NCBI RefSeq assembly: GCF_023278365.1 | Contig: NZ_CP075338.1 | Coordinates: 3,100,001-3,164,000, forward strand | From: Epilithonimonas zeae | GTDB lineage: Bacteria > Bacteroidota > Bacteroidia > Flavobacteriales > Weeksellaceae | Direction: 5' to 3' | Length of the DNA: 64,000 bases | In this document: positions 1 to 9,405 of the stretch, piece after piece | Layout of the letters: each line of letters starts with the position of its first letter | Numbering within the stretch: the first letter of the stretch is position 1 | Notes under the pieces: model-generated | Databases searched by the model: none | The model's input: the letters and a program-made list of their open reading frames with translations, nothing else | Told to the model about the DNA's origin: nothing | Program-made: the position numbers and the translations under genes

Positions 1-2904
1 TTGCTAGGATTCTCTACAGCTGCTGTAACTTTGGCAGCTTGTGAAGCTCCGGTTATCAAAACAATTCCTTATGTGGTTAAGCCACACGATATTATTCCGG
101 GGATTCCTAATTTCTATGCGTCTTCCTATTTTGATGGTTTCGATTTTTCTAGCGTTTTAGTTAAAACAAGAGAAGGACGTCCAATCAGAATCGATCCTAA
201 TCCTGCTGCGGGTTCTCTTGGAACAACCAATGCAAGAGCTCAGGCAAGTGTTCTTTCTCTTTATGATAATGATAAAGTGAAAAAACCAGCTTTGAATGGT
301 GATGAGCAAGAAGATTTCAATAAAGTTGACGATTTTATCCTAAAAGGTTTAACAGAATCTCAGGCTGGCGGAAAAAAGATTGTAGTATTATCTCACTCTT
401 TCCCAAGTCCAACTTTCAAAAAGTTGTTTGGAGATTTCAAAGCAAAATATCCTTCAGCTGAATTAGTAACTTATGATGCAATTCCTTACGCAGCAGCATT
501 AGATGCAGCTCAGGAAGTTTTCGGACAAAGAGCATTACCGGTTTACGATCTTAGCACTTCTCAGTTAGTTGTTTCTTTCAATGCAGATTTCCTGGGAGAT
601 TATAATGCTTCTAGCTTAGAAGTTTCTTATGCTGCAGCTAGAAAACCAGGTCCTGATATGTTAAGGCATATTCAAGTTGAATCAAACCTTAGTTTGACTG
701 GTGCTAACTCAGATTCAAGATATAGATTGAAGCCAAGTGCGGTTTTCAAAACTTTGGTAGAAGTTTATAACGGATTGAATGGCGGAACTTCTGATAAAGT
801 AGCTTCTGAAATCGTTAAAGAACTTCAGGCAAAAGGAGATAAAGCAGTTGTTTTGGCAGATGGTTCAAAAGCAGCTTATGTTTTAGCTCACTTAATCAAT
901 CAAAAATTAGGATCTAAAGCTTTTACAGGTAAAGCTAATTTCCTTAAAGAATATGACAACGCAAGATTCAATGAATTTTTATCTTGGTTGAACGTAGGAC
1001 AAGTTGGCGTTCTTATTACTAATAATATCAACCCAATCTATTCTCACGCAAAAGGACAAACTTTAAAAGCAGCGATTGAAAAAGTTCCTTACTCTGTAGC
1101 TATTACAGATAAGAAAAATGATATCTACAAAGCTTCTAAAGCAGTTATTCCTTTCGCGCATTGGCTAGAATCTTGGGGAGATATCACTCCGGAAACTGGA
1201 GCTTACTCTTTGATGCAGCCTACAATCCAAAAAATCTATAAATCCAGACAGCTTGAAGAGTCTATCTTGGTTTGGATCAATGGGAAAAATAGTCCTTCTA
1301 ACAATTACTACGATTATCTTAAGGCTAATGCTTTAACACTTAATGCTGGTAAAACTTTCAATAAAACACTTTACAATGGTTTTACAGAAGGTGGACTTTC
1401 TACAGGATTGGCTTATTCTGGAGGTAATGCAGCTCAAGCTGTTGCTGAATTATCAGCTTTCAAAGCAGGTCAATTAGAATTACAACTTTATACTAAATCA
1501 GCAATAGGAGACGGAACACAATCTAACAACCCTTGGTTGATGGAAATGCCGGATCCAATCTCTAGACTATCTTGGGATAACTACCTGACGATTTCTCCAA
1601 AAGATGCAAAAGCTTTAGGTCTTGAAAACAAACTTAATGCGAGAATGCAGTTGGACGGAGATACTGTTAAGTTAACAGTAAATGGTGTTACTCTTGAGAA
1701 CGTTCCAGTATTTATTCAGCCAGGTCAGGCAGACGGTTCATTAGGTTTGGCGCTTGGTTATGGTAAAAAAGATTCTGGTAAAGTAGCTGATACAGGTGTT
1801 AATGCTTATCCATTATTCGATGGTTACAATACAGTTCTTACGAATGTAAAAATTGAAAAAACCGGAGAAGATTATGAATTTGCAGGGATGCAGCTTCAAA
1901 ATACATTGATGGGTCGTTATGAGATCGCTAAAGAAGTTACCTTGGACGATTTCATCAACAAACCAGTAGATGAGTGGAACAAACCTTTGGCAATGCACAC
2001 AATTGGAGGTGAACTTCCAATTGGAAAAGTTGACCTTTGGGATTCTTTTGATGATACAGATGGTCCTCACTTCAACTTATCAGTTGACCTTAACTCTTGT
2101 ACTGGTTGTGGTGCTTGTGTTATTGCCTGTCAGGCTGAAAATAACGTTGCTGTTGTAGGTAAAGAAGAAATCAGAATGTCTAGAGATATGTATTGGTTAA
2201 GAATTGACCGTTACTATTCTACAGAACAAAAAGTTGAAGTTTACGAAGGTCTTAAAGAAGGAATGGCAGTGCCAGAACTTTACGGAAGTAACCTTTTAGG
2301 AATTGAGGGAGCATTGGAAAATGCGGCTGAGAATCCAGATGTAATCTTCCAACCGGTAATGTGTCAGCACTGTAACCACGCTCCTTGTGAGACTGTTTGT
2401 CCGGTTGCTGCAACATCTCACGGTAAACAAGGTCAAAACCAAATGGCTTACAACAGATGTATCGGTACCAGATATTGTGCGAACAACTGTCCTTATAAAG
2501 TAAGAAGATTCAACTGGTTCAATTATGCGTTGAATGACAAGTTTGACTTCAATATGAATAATGATCTTGGAAGAATGGTTCTTAACCCAGACGTTGTTAC
2601 AAGAACAAGAGGGGTAATGGAGAAATGTTCATTGTGTATCCAAGAAACTCAGTTGACTATCCTGAATGCTAAGAAAGATGGTAGAAGAGTAACAGATGCA
2701 GAGTTCCAGGCTTCTTGTGCTTGTGCTGCTGCTTGTTCTACTGGTGCTATGAAATTTGGAGATATGAACGATGTAGATTCAGAAGTTCGTAGCTTGTTCA
2801 ATAGCAACAGAAAATATACGTTGTTAGAAGAGATTGGTACAAAACCAAACGTCTTCTATCATACAAAAATCAGAAACAGAAAAGAAAGTTTAAATAATAA
2901 ATAG
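1..2904 (+). CDS. actB: Alternative complex III subunit ActB (5' partial)
   Basis: This is the iron-sulfur/molybdopterin-fold subunit of alternative complex III, which oxidises quinol and passes electrons to cytochrome c or an oxidase. About 690 residues of molybdopterin oxidoreductase-like sequence come first. They are followed by a ferredoxin-like domain with four cysteine groups: CTGCGACVIAC near residue 700, CQHCNHAPCETVC, CIGTRYCANNC, and a last group around CSLC and CACAAAC. This fits the three 4Fe-4S plus one 3Fe-4S clusters known for ActB. The reading frame is open at base 1, and the sequence begins inside what looks like the hydrophobic part of a twin-arginine leader. The true start and the RR motif therefore lie upstream, and the first TTG is not the start. 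Family members are usually about 1,000 residues, so roughly 50 are missing. actC follows after 7 bases. Confidence 0.95.
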   Translation: MLGFSTAAVTLAACEAPVIKTIPYVVKPHDIIPGIPNFYASSYFDGFDFSSVLVKTREGRPIRIDPNPAAGSLGTTNARAQASVLSLYDNDKVKKPALNGDEQEDFNKVDDFILKGLTESQAGGKKIVVLSHSFPSPTFKKLFGDFKAKYPSAELVTYDAIPYAAALDAAQEVFGQRALPVYDLSTSQLVVSFNADFLGDYNASSLEVSYAAARKPGPDMLRHIQVESNLSLTGANSDSRYRLKPSAVFKTLVEVYNGLNGGTSDKVASEIVKELQAKGDKAVVLADGSKAAYVLAHLINQKLGSKAFTGKANFLKEYDNARFNEFLSWLNVGQVGVLITNNINPIYSHAKGQTLKAAIEKVPYSVAITDKKNDIYKASKAVIPFAHWLESWGDITPETGAYSLMQPTIQKIYKSRQLEESILVWINGKNSPSNNYYDYLKANALTLNAGKTFNKTLYNGFTEGGLSTGLAYSGGNAAQAVAELSAFKAGQLELQLYTKSAIGDGTQSNNPWLMEMPDPISRLSWDNYLTISPKDAKALGLENKLNARMQLDGDTVKLTVNGVTLENVPVFIQPGQADGSLGLALGYGKKDSGKVADTGVNAYPLFDGYNTVLTNVKIEKTGEDYEFAGMQLQNTLMGRYEIAKEVTLDDFINKPVDEWNKPLAMHTIGGELPIGKVDLWDSFDDTDGPHFNLSVDLNSCTGCGACVIACQAENNVAVVGKEEIRMSRDMYWLRIDRYYSTEQKVEVYEGLKEGMAVPELYGSNLLGIEGALENAAENPDVIFQPVMCQHCNHAPCETVCPVAATSHGKQGQNQMAYNRCIGTRYCANNCPYKVRRFNWFNYALNDKFDFNMNNDLGRMVLNPDVVTRTRGVMEKCSLCIQETQLTILNAKKDGRRVTDAEFQASCACAAACSTGAMKFGDMNDVDSEVRSLFNSNRKYTLLEEIGTKPNVFYHTKIRNRKESLNNK

Positions 2905-2911
2905 GTAAAAA

Positions 2912-4309
2912 ATGTCAGGACATTACGAAGCTCCGATAAGGGAACCTTTAATTATTGGTCATAAGACTTATCACGATATCACAGAAGATATCGCAAGACC
3001 TATCGAAGAACGTGCAGGGAAATTATGGTGGGCATCATTGTATGCAGCTTTAGTTCTGTTTGTTTACGGATTCGGTTGTATCGCTTACACTGTGGGAACA
3101 GGTATCGGTGCGTGGGGACTTAACAGAACTATCAACTGGGGTTGGGATATTACTAACTTCGTATGGTGGGTAGGTATCGGTCACGCCGGAACATTGATCT
3201 CTGCCGTACTATTATTATTTAGACAAAGATGGAGAATGTCTGTTAACCGTTCTGCAGAAGCGATGACCATCTTCGCGGTTTGTCAGGCGGCTATCTTCCC
3301 TGTAATTCACATGGGTAGAGTTTGGGTTGGATATTGGGTTTTCCCTTTGCCTAACCAGTTTGGTACACTTTGGACCAACTTCAACTCACCGTTACTTTGG
3401 GACGTATTTGCAATCTCGACTTATTTTTCTGTATCAGTTGTATTCTGGTTTATGGGATTGATTCCTGACTTTGCAATGATTAGAGATAGAGCTAAAACGC
3501 CTTTCAATAAAAAGATATATACACTTCTTGCATTTGGATGGGGTGGAAAAGCAAAACACTGGCAAAGATTCGAAGAATTATCTTTGGTTCTTGCAGGTTT
3601 AGCAACGCCACTTGTATTCTCGGTACACACAACGGTATCATTTGACTTTGCTACTTCGGTAATCAAAGGATGGCACTCGACAATCTATCCTCCTTACTTC
3701 GTTGCTGGTGCGATTTTTTCAGGATTCGCAATGGTACAGACACTATTGTTGGTAGCAAGAAAAGTTTGTCACCTTGAAGATTATATTACAATGTACCACA
3801 TCGAGATTATGAACATCGTAATCGTTGTTACAGGTGGTATGGTAACTGTAGCTTATGCCACTGAATATTTTATCGGATGGTATTCTGGATCAAGATTTGA
3901 AGATTTTACATATCTTTCTCCGGGAGCAGCAGTTGGACCTTATTGGTGGGCATTCTGGGCATTGATTATCTGTAACTTGGTTGTACCTGCAGCGTTCTGG
4001 TTCAAAAAAGTTAGAACTAATATCTTCTGGACATTCATAATCGCATTGATTATCAACATCGGTATGTGGTTTGAGCGTTTTGATATTATCGTTATCAACT
4101 TGTCTAGAGATTATTTACCATCTTCTTGGACAATGTTTAAGCCAACAGTTATTGACGTTGGTGTATATCTTGGAACAATCGGTTTCTTCTCTGTATTATT
4201 CCTTTTATATGCGAGAACATTCCCTGTAATTGCACAGGCCGAATTGAAGAGTATTTTGAAAATTTCCGGTGAAACTTATAAAGCAAAAGAAGGAGATGAG
4301 CACCACTAA
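2912..4309 (+). CDS. actC: Alternative complex III membrane subunit ActC (NrfD/PsrC family)
   Basis: This 465-residue integral membrane protein of the NrfD/PsrC family is the quinol-binding subunit of alternative complex III. The N-terminus is soluble and carries the motif EPLIIGHKTYHDITEDI, typical of ActC. About ten hydrophobic segments rich in Trp and Phe follow. The start ATG lies 7 bases after the actB stop. The 3' end overlaps actD by 14 bases, so the two are probably translationally coupled. Identification rests on family sequence and operon order. The related subunit ActF is encoded two genes downstream. Confidence 0.95.
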   Translation: MSGHYEAPIREPLIIGHKTYHDITEDIARPIEERAGKLWWASLYAALVLFVYGFGCIAYTVGTGIGAWGLNRTINWGWDITNFVWWVGIGHAGTLISAVLLLFRQRWRMSVNRSAEAMTIFAVCQAAIFPVIHMGRVWVGYWVFPLPNQFGTLWTNFNSPLLWDVFAISTYFSVSVVFWFMGLIPDFAMIRDRAKTPFNKKIYTLLAFGWGGKAKHWQRFEELSLVLAGLATPLVFSVHTTVSFDFATSVIKGWHSTIYPPYFVAGAIFSGFAMVQTLLLVARKVCHLEDYITMYHIEIMNIVIVVTGGMVTVAYATEYFIGWYSGSRFEDFTYLSPGAAVGPYWWAFWALIICNLVVPAAFWFKKVRTNIFWTFIIALIINIGMWFERFDIIVINLSRDYLPSSWTMFKPTVIDVGVYLGTIGFFSVLFLLYARTFPVIAQAELKSILKISGETYKAKEGDEHH

Positions 4310-4817
4310 GATTATATATGGACTTTACGGCGACGACGATGATTTGATGCACGGCGTTAAAGCCTTTACTGATAAAGGAATATCTATAAACGAAGTTTAT
4401 ACGCCATTCCCTGTTCACGGACTTGACAAAGCTCTTGGATTAAAGAAAACTAGAATTTCTGATGCAGCATTCATTTATGCTTGTTATGGAGTTACCATCG
4501 GTATCACTTTGACAGCATATATTATGAACCACGACTGGCCACAGAATATTGGTGGTAAACCATCTTTTGACTGGTTGCACAATATGCCGGCTTTCGTGGA
4601 TCCAATGTTCGAATTGATGGTATTCTGTTCTGCCCACTTGATGTCATTAACTTTCTTGGTAAGAAACAAAATGTATCCTGGTGCAAAACCTCAGAATCCG
4701 GATCCAAGAACTACGGATGACAAATTTATGATGGAGTTTGTGTCTGATGATGTTGAAACGATTAAACAACTGTTGATTGATACAGGTGTTGAAGAAATAA
4801 CTGTTAAAGATGCCTAA
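4296..4817 (+). CDS. actD: Alternative complex III subunit ActD (DUF3341)
   Basis: This small membrane subunit of alternative complex III belongs to the DUF3341 family. It has a soluble N-terminal region, then two hydrophobic segments (around DAAFIYACYGVTIGITL and FELMVFCSAHLMSLTFLV), then an acidic C-terminal tail. I place the start at the ATG at 4296, giving MSTTKIIYGLYG and 173 residues. The frame opens earlier at 4269, but those nine codons lie inside actC. AGGAG directly precedes the chosen ATG. The stop overlaps the first possible start of actE by 8 bases. Confidence 0.9.
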   Translation: MSTTKIIYGLYGDDDDLMHGVKAFTDKGISINEVYTPFPVHGLDKALGLKKTRISDAAFIYACYGVTIGITLTAYIMNHDWPQNIGGKPSFDWLHNMPAFVDPMFELMVFCSAHLMSLTFLVRNKMYPGAKPQNPDPRTTDDKFMMEFVSDDVETIKQLLIDTGVEEITVKDA

Positions 4818-5532
4818 GATGAAGAATAGTATATTAAAAATGACAGCAATCTTTGGTTTAACAACTGTTTTACTGAATTCTTGCGGTCCAAAAGATAATC
4901 CACCTTTGGTATATTTCCCGGATATGTATTTTCCAGTAGCTTACGATCCATTGATGAAGGCTAAGGATGCATATTCTGACCACGAAAATGAAATTCCTGC
5001 TTTTGTTTCTCGTAATGGCGCTACAGGTCTTTCTCCAGTAGAAGGTTCTGTTGCACAAAACAGAGACGGAATTGTAAGTGAAGAAAGTCTGCCTAAAAAT
5101 GTAGATGAATATAATGCTGGATATGACGCATCAAAATTGATTACAGCTTCTCCTTTGGATCCTAAAAATCTTGATAAAGATTTGGCAAGAGGAAAAGTAT
5201 TGTTTGATCACACTTGCTCTGCTTGTCACGGTACTGGCGGAGATGGGCAAGGACCGATTGTACAAAGTGGTGCTTATTCAGGTGTTCCAAACTATGCAGA
5301 TAGAGATATCACAATAGGATCTGTACATTATGTTTTGACTAATGGTAGAAATGCAATGGGATCTTACGCAGGACAACTGAATGTGGGAGATAGATGGAGA
5401 GTAGCTTTGTACGTTTATAATACTTTTAAAGCGCCAACTGCAACTGCAGCTCCGGCAGCAGCCGCTCCAGCTACGACAGAGAAAACTTCTACTGCTCCTG
5501 CAGCAGCTGAAGCTAAAACCAATGCTAAATAA
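4810..5532 (+). CDS. actE: Alternative complex III monoheme cytochrome c lipoprotein ActE
   Basis: ActE is the cytochrome c lipoprotein of alternative complex III. A short hydrophobic leader ends in the lipobox LLNSC (Cys25), so the protein should be lipid-anchored on the periplasmic side. The heme-binding motif CSACH is at residues 136-140, with a possible axial Met in NAMGSYAG. Only one CxxCH motif is present. The last 30 or so residues are a low-complexity Ala/Pro/Thr tail of the kind used as a flexible linker. An in-frame ATG at 4819 (MKNSILKM) gives an equally good leader and avoids the actD overlap, so the start is uncertain by three codons. Confidence 0.92.
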   Translation: MPKMKNSILKMTAIFGLTTVLLNSCGPKDNPPLVYFPDMYFPVAYDPLMKAKDAYSDHENEIPAFVSRNGATGLSPVEGSVAQNRDGIVSEESLPKNVDEYNAGYDASKLITASPLDPKNLDKDLARGKVLFDHTCSACHGTGGDGQGPIVQSGAYSGVPNYADRDITIGSVHYVLTNGRNAMGSYAGQLNVGDRWRVALYVYNTFKAPTATAAPAAAAPATTEKTSTAPAAAEAKTNAK

Positions 5533-5544
5533 AAAAAGAAGAAA

Positions 5545-6879
5545 ATGTATAGTTTTTCACCTAAATTAAGATTATATTCAATTATACTCATTGTTGTTGG
5601 AGTTGTTTTATTCGGTATTGGTTATGCACTTAACCACGGATTGGATGATACTGCAATTTCTCATTGGATGGAGTCTGTTCACTCAAAAGGTCACGAAGCG
5701 CCTACACATTCCAGTGAGTTAGTTGGTCCTCAGGATCATAATGCTCATCTGGAGCATGCAAAACATCAGATTCATAATCAGCCTTTGGCGGCTATTCACA
5801 CATTTGCAGTATTTGCATTTGGAATTAGCTGTTGTGCATTGTTCTTTTACAGTATCCAGCACGCTGCACATGCAGGTTGGTCTATTATTGTAACAAGAGT
5901 AATGGAAGCTATTGCTTCATTCATTCCTTACGGAGGAGCGTTATTAGTAATTATAATGTTGTTGAATATCTCAGGATACGGACACCTTTTCCATTGGATG
6001 GATCCAGAATTGACAGATCCAAATTCTCCAGAATTTGATGTCATATTATTTGAAAAGAAAAGATTCCTTAATATTCCTTTCTATGCGATAAGAACAATTA
6101 TCTATGTAGTTGGAGCTTCATTCTTTGTTTGGAAATTGAAAAATGTTTCTAAGCAAGTTGATGAGAACAAAGGAAACAGAAAGATCTACGCTAGCTTATA
6201 CAGCTGGAGCGTTGGTTACATTGCATTCTTCGGGTTTGCTTCTGCAGCTTGGGCTTGGGATTGGTTGATGTCTATTGACCCGCACTGGTATTCTACACTT
6301 TACATTTGGTATTCAATGGTTAGTTGTTTATCTACTTCTATTGCTGTAATGATTATCATCAGTGTTTATCTTAAGAAAAAAGGAGTTTATCCTCAGTTCA
6401 ATAATAACCACCTTCACGATCTTGGTAAATTCTTATTTGCTACAAGTATGTTGTGGTCTTACCTTTGGTTCTGTCAGTTTATGTTGTATTGGTATGCGAA
6501 CGTTCCGGAAGAGGTTAATTACTTCTTTGGTAGATTCGAATATTATGCACCGACATTCTTACCAATGTTAATTATCAATTTCCTTGCGCCGCTATTAGTT
6601 TTAGTAAGTAGTAGCATCAAAAGAAATTACAAAGTGGTTACATTTATGGCTTGTGTTGTAATTATTGGTCACGCCGTAGATTACTTCAATATGGTAATGC
6701 CGGGAACAGTTGGTCCTTATTGGAACAATGCTTCAAATGCATTATTAGTTTTAGGTTCATTTGTATTTGTGATTGGATTATTTACATTCACAGTAATGAC
6801 AGCCTTATCGAAACTAAAATTGATGCCTACTGGAAACCCTTTCTTCCACGAGTCAGAGATTTACGAATATCCTTTCTAA
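5545..6879 (+). CDS. actF: Alternative complex III membrane subunit ActF
   Basis: ActF is the second large polytopic subunit of alternative complex III and a divergent relative of ActC. It has 444 residues. One N-terminal transmembrane segment (around LILIVVGVVLFGIGYAL) is followed by a His-rich periplasmic loop and then about nine further hydrophobic segments with many Trp, Phe and His residues. The gene starts 12 bases after the actE stop and is the last act gene here, since a rho-independent terminator follows within 25 bases. No cytochrome oxidase genes follow, unlike in many relatives. The terminal oxidase must be encoded elsewhere. Confidence 0.93.
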   Translation: MYSFSPKLRLYSIILIVVGVVLFGIGYALNHGLDDTAISHWMESVHSKGHEAPTHSSELVGPQDHNAHLEHAKHQIHNQPLAAIHTFAVFAFGISCCALFFYSIQHAAHAGWSIIVTRVMEAIASFIPYGGALLVIIMLLNISGYGHLFHWMDPELTDPNSPEFDVILFEKKRFLNIPFYAIRTIIYVVGASFFVWKLKNVSKQVDENKGNRKIYASLYSWSVGYIAFFGFASAAWAWDWLMSIDPHWYSTLYIWYSMVSCLSTSIAVMIIISVYLKKKGVYPQFNNNHLHDLGKFLFATSMLWSYLWFCQFMLYWYANVPEEVNYFFGRFEYYAPTFLPMLIINFLAPLLVLVSSSIKRNYKVVTFMACVVIIGHAVDYFNMVMPGTVGPYWNNASNALLVLGSFVFVIGLFTFTVMTALSKLKLMPTGNPFFHESEIYEYPF

Positions 6880-6901
6880 TTAATTTTAGAATAGAAAATA
6901 T

Positions 6902-6930
6902 AAAACCCAGCAGTAATGTTGGGTTTTTTT
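6902..6930 (+). terminator. Rho-independent terminator of the act operon
   Basis: An inverted repeat, AAAACCCA at 6902-6909 and TGGGTTTT at 6920-6927, runs into seven T residues at 6924-6930. It lies 22 bases after the actF stop. Confidence 0.85.
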
Positions 6931-6956
6931 ATTACATTTAAAACAAATAAAGACAG

Positions 6957-7652
6957 ATGATTCACAAAATTCCCATCGAAAATATTCTTTTTCTTGATAT
7001 CGAAACTGTTCCTCAAATTGATTCTTGGAATAACCTAGATACTACAACACAATATCTTTGGGACAAGAAAACCAAATCTCAAAGAAAAGATGAAATTGAA
7101 GCTTCTGATTTCTACGAGCAACGGGCTGGGATTATGGCAGAATTCGGGATGATAATCTGTATATCAGTTGGAATGATTGATAACAATACTGGAAAGCTAA
7201 AAATAAAAACCTTTTCTGGAGAAGAAAGAAACTTATTAATTTCATTCTGTGAATTATTCAATAGTCCTCGTCTGAATAATATTATCCTTTGTGCACACAA
7301 CGGGAAAGAATTCGATTTTCCTTATATCGCAAGGCGACTTTTAATTCACGGAATTCAACCCCCGATTCCATTCCAGATGTTTGGAAAAAAGCCTTGGGAA
7401 ATTCCACATATCGATACAATGGAGCTTTGGAAATTTGGGGATTGGAAAAGTTATGTTTCGCTGGAATTATTGGCTCATATCTTCGGAATTCCCACACCCA
7501 AGGATGATATCGATGGAAGTATGGTTGCCGATATATACTACAAAGACGGCGATATAGACAGAATCATTCATTATTGTGAAAAAGATGTCTTAACTTTGGC
7601 AAATGTTTTCAGGCGGATGCGTCAGGAAGATTTATTAAAAAGATTAGATTAA
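6957..7652 (+). CDS. DnaQ-like 3'-5' exonuclease (PolB-proofreading-like family)
   Basis: This is a stand-alone predicted 3'-5' exonuclease of the RNase H-like DEDDy superfamily, resembling the proofreading domain of family B DNA polymerases. All three exonuclease motifs are visible: DIET near residue 15 (Exo I), HNGKEFDFPYIARRL in the middle (Exo II), and HYCEKDVLTL near the C-terminus (Exo III, YxxxD). The four acidic metal ligands therefore appear intact. No polymerase domain is attached. The gene sits 2 bases ahead of the SufT-like gene and the two probably form one transcript. Its role, in DNA repair or RNA turnover, cannot be read from the sequence. Confidence 0.85.
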   Translation: MIHKIPIENILFLDIETVPQIDSWNNLDTTTQYLWDKKTKSQRKDEIEASDFYEQRAGIMAEFGMIICISVGMIDNNTGKLKIKTFSGEERNLLISFCELFNSPRLNNIILCAHNGKEFDFPYIARRLLIHGIQPPIPFQMFGKKPWEIPHIDTMELWKFGDWKSYVSLELLAHIFGIPTPKDDIDGSMVADIYYKDGDIDRIIHYCEKDVLTLANVFRRMRQEDLLKRLD

Positions 7653-7654
7653 AA

Positions 7655-7981
7655 ATGAAATATACAGACGACCAAATAGCTGATATTGGTGAAGAAATAA
7701 TCAAGGAACTTAAAACCGTTTTTGACCCCGAAATTCCGGTTGATATCTACGAATTAGGATTGGTTTATGACGTTCAGATTTCCGACGAAGGTGAAGTTTT
7801 AGTGATAATGACTTTAACGTCTCCTAATTGTCCTGTTGCAGAAACCCTTCCGGTAGAAGTAGAAGATAAAGTAAGAGGCGTAGAAGGTGTAAAATCTGCA
7901 AAAATCGAGCTCACTTTTGAACCAACCTGGACCAAAGAAATGATGAGTGAAGAAGCCAAGTTTGAACTTGGTATGTTATAA
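7655..7981 (+). CDS. SufT/MIP18-like DUF59 protein, Fe-S cluster assembly
   Basis: This 108-residue protein of the DUF59 (MIP18) family has the conserved DPEIPVDIYELGLVYDV segment and the LTSPNCPVAETLP segment, whose cysteine is the reactive residue of this family. Relatives act late in Fe-S cluster maturation (SufT, PaaD-like and MIP18 proteins). The length is that of the bare domain. It is co-transcribed with the exonuclease gene upstream and closed by a strong hairpin. sufE lies 3 kb away in a different unit, and no other suf genes are in view. Confidence 0.85.
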   Translation: MKYTDDQIADIGEEIIKELKTVFDPEIPVDIYELGLVYDVQISDEGEVLVIMTLTSPNCPVAETLPVEVEDKVRGVEGVKSAKIELTFEPTWTKEMMSEEAKFELGML

Positions 7982-7982
7982 T

Positions 7983-8011
7983 AATAAATCCTGCTTTTAG
8001 CAGGATTTATT
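7983..8011. terminator. Bidirectional hairpin terminator
   Basis: A perfect 13-bp stem (AATAAATCCTGCT at 7983-7995, AGCAGGATTTATT at 7999-8011) with a TTT loop lies between two convergent genes. The A/T-rich outer stem serves both directions. The plus-strand side continues into a T-rich run. Confidence 0.8.
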
Positions 8012-8012
8012 G

Positions 8013-8417
8013 TTAGTTTTTATATTCGAAAAGAAAAATTTTCTTGATGTCAGAATTTAAACTCAGATAAACCGGACTATTTCGCACCGCATTTTCTAAA
8101 AATTCTTGTTCTTCCAAAGTATAAGAATGTGGGAATTTGAAAACGCAGAAAATTTCACCAATTCTTCTTGGTTCAAAATACATTGTCTTTTTCAGGTCGC
8201 AAGTTGCACCAGTGATATTAATATTTCTATCTTTTGCTAATACAACAAGGTGTGCAAAAACACTTTGCGCCAGAGCAGTAGCAAAAATATCAGTTGGAGA
8301 AAAGTGCTCTCGGACGCTAAAATCATTTGTAGGAATATATGAAGTGAAAACATCTCCAGAGCTTTCGTGTACAGAATCAATCCTATTCTCACCTACATAA
8401 GTCGTTTTTGAAGTCAT
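8013..8417 (-). CDS. OsmC-family protein lacking both conserved cysteines
   Basis: The fold is recognisable as OsmC/Ohr by length (134 residues) and by the central FSPTDIFATALAQSVFAH helix and the late NSPVYLSL helix. Active OsmC/Ohr peroxidases have one cysteine in each of these helices. Here both positions are serine (Ser52 and Ser114). The only cysteines left, Cys73 and Cys91, are at unrelated sites. The second OsmC protein in this window (29998-30411) keeps both. Thiol peroxidase activity is therefore unlikely, and the protein may bind small hydrophobic molecules or have another role. It is transcribed alone, convergent with the SufT-like gene. Confidence 0.8.
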   Translation of the reverse strand: MTSKTTYVGENRIDSVHESSGDVFTSYIPTNDFSVREHFSPTDIFATALAQSVFAHLVVLAKDRNINITGATCDLKKTMYFEPRRIGEIFCVFKFPHSYTLEEQEFLENAVRNSPVYLSLNSDIKKIFLFEYKN

Positions 8418-8535
8418 AACCGCTAGTTTTTTAATTGTTTTTTCTGTAATAAATTTACATCATTTTTTTGAATTTGAAAATCCTGAATATCAATAATTAT
8501 TAAAATATGATTTAATTTATATTCTGAATATTAAT

Positions 8536-9384
8536 TTAAAAATGAAAAATATCTTTCGCCATATTATAAGCACTTTCAAAATGAAGCAAATTCTGATGAA
8601 TATCGATTTTCTCAGATGACATAAATGTAAAAACCTTTTCAGTCGGCATATTTCCCACCAAATCATCTTTCGCCATCGGACAACCACCAATTCCTTTTAT
8701 AGCGCTGTCAAATCTTCTGCAGCCTTCGTCATAAGCCGCTTTCAGTTTGATGTAAGAATCTTCGTATCGATTATGAAAATGTGCTCCGAAATTTATAGTA
8801 GGATATTTTGCAGGAATTTTATTAAACAAAAGCGAAATTCTTTCCACGTCGCCAGCACCAGTTGTGTCAGATAAAAGAACATCTTTGATTCCAATTTCCT
8901 CAAAACGTTTTGCCCAAAAGTCCACATCTTTCCATTTCCAGCTTTCTCCATAAGGGTTTCCAAAAGCCATCGAGAAATAGAGATTCAATTGTCTGCCTTC
9001 AGATTTTGTTAACTCTAATATATTCACCACTTCAGTAAAAGCTTCTTCTCGACTTTTATTAGTATTTCTATGCTGGAATGTTTCAGAAATTGAGAAAGGA
9101 AAACCCAGAATGTCGACTTGTTCGTGACTCAAAGCCTTTTCGGCACCACGAAGATTGGCTACAACCACAGACAGTTTTGTGTTGGAAAGCGATTTGTCAA
9201 TTTCGTCCACCACAATTCCGGAATCAGCCATTTGAGGCATCGTTTTCGGGTTCACGAAGCTTCCGCAATCCAAGACATCAAAACGTACCTCCATCAATCG
9301 GTTGATGTAATCTATTTTTTTCTGCGTGGGAATCATTTCTCCCCAGCCTTGCATCGCGTCGCGCGGACACTCGGTTAAGAACAT
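8536..9384 (-). CDS. mvaB: Hydroxymethylglutaryl-CoA lyase
   Basis: This enzyme cleaves HMG-CoA to acetoacetate and acetyl-CoA, the last step of leucine catabolism. It belongs to the HMGL/DRE-TIM metallolyase family. The N-terminal ECPRDAMQG motif (with the catalytic Arg-Asp pair), the HFHNRYEDS metal-binding histidines, and the IKGIGGCPMAKDDLVGN motif with the catalytic Cys loop are all present. The length of 282 residues is normal. The gene is a single unit, and no other leucine-degradation genes are adjacent. Its upstream region holds a dispersed repeat. Confidence 0.92.
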   Translation of the reverse strand: MFLTECPRDAMQGWGEMIPTQKKIDYINRLMEVRFDVLDCGSFVNPKTMPQMADSGIVVDEIDKSLSNTKLSVVVANLRGAEKALSHEQVDILGFPFSISETFQHRNTNKSREEAFTEVVNILELTKSEGRQLNLYFSMAFGNPYGESWKWKDVDFWAKRFEEIGIKDVLLSDTTGAGDVERISLLFNKIPAKYPTINFGAHFHNRYEDSYIKLKAAYDEGCRRFDSAIKGIGGCPMAKDDLVGNMPTEKVFTFMSSEKIDIHQNLLHFESAYNMAKDIFHF

Positions 9385-9405
9385 TTGTATCGTTTTTTAT
9401 AATTA

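Noticed and set aside
1-3. TTG at base 1 as the actB start codon
   Set aside because: The frame is open to the window edge, and the first residues correspond to the middle of a twin-arginine leader, so the start is outside the window.
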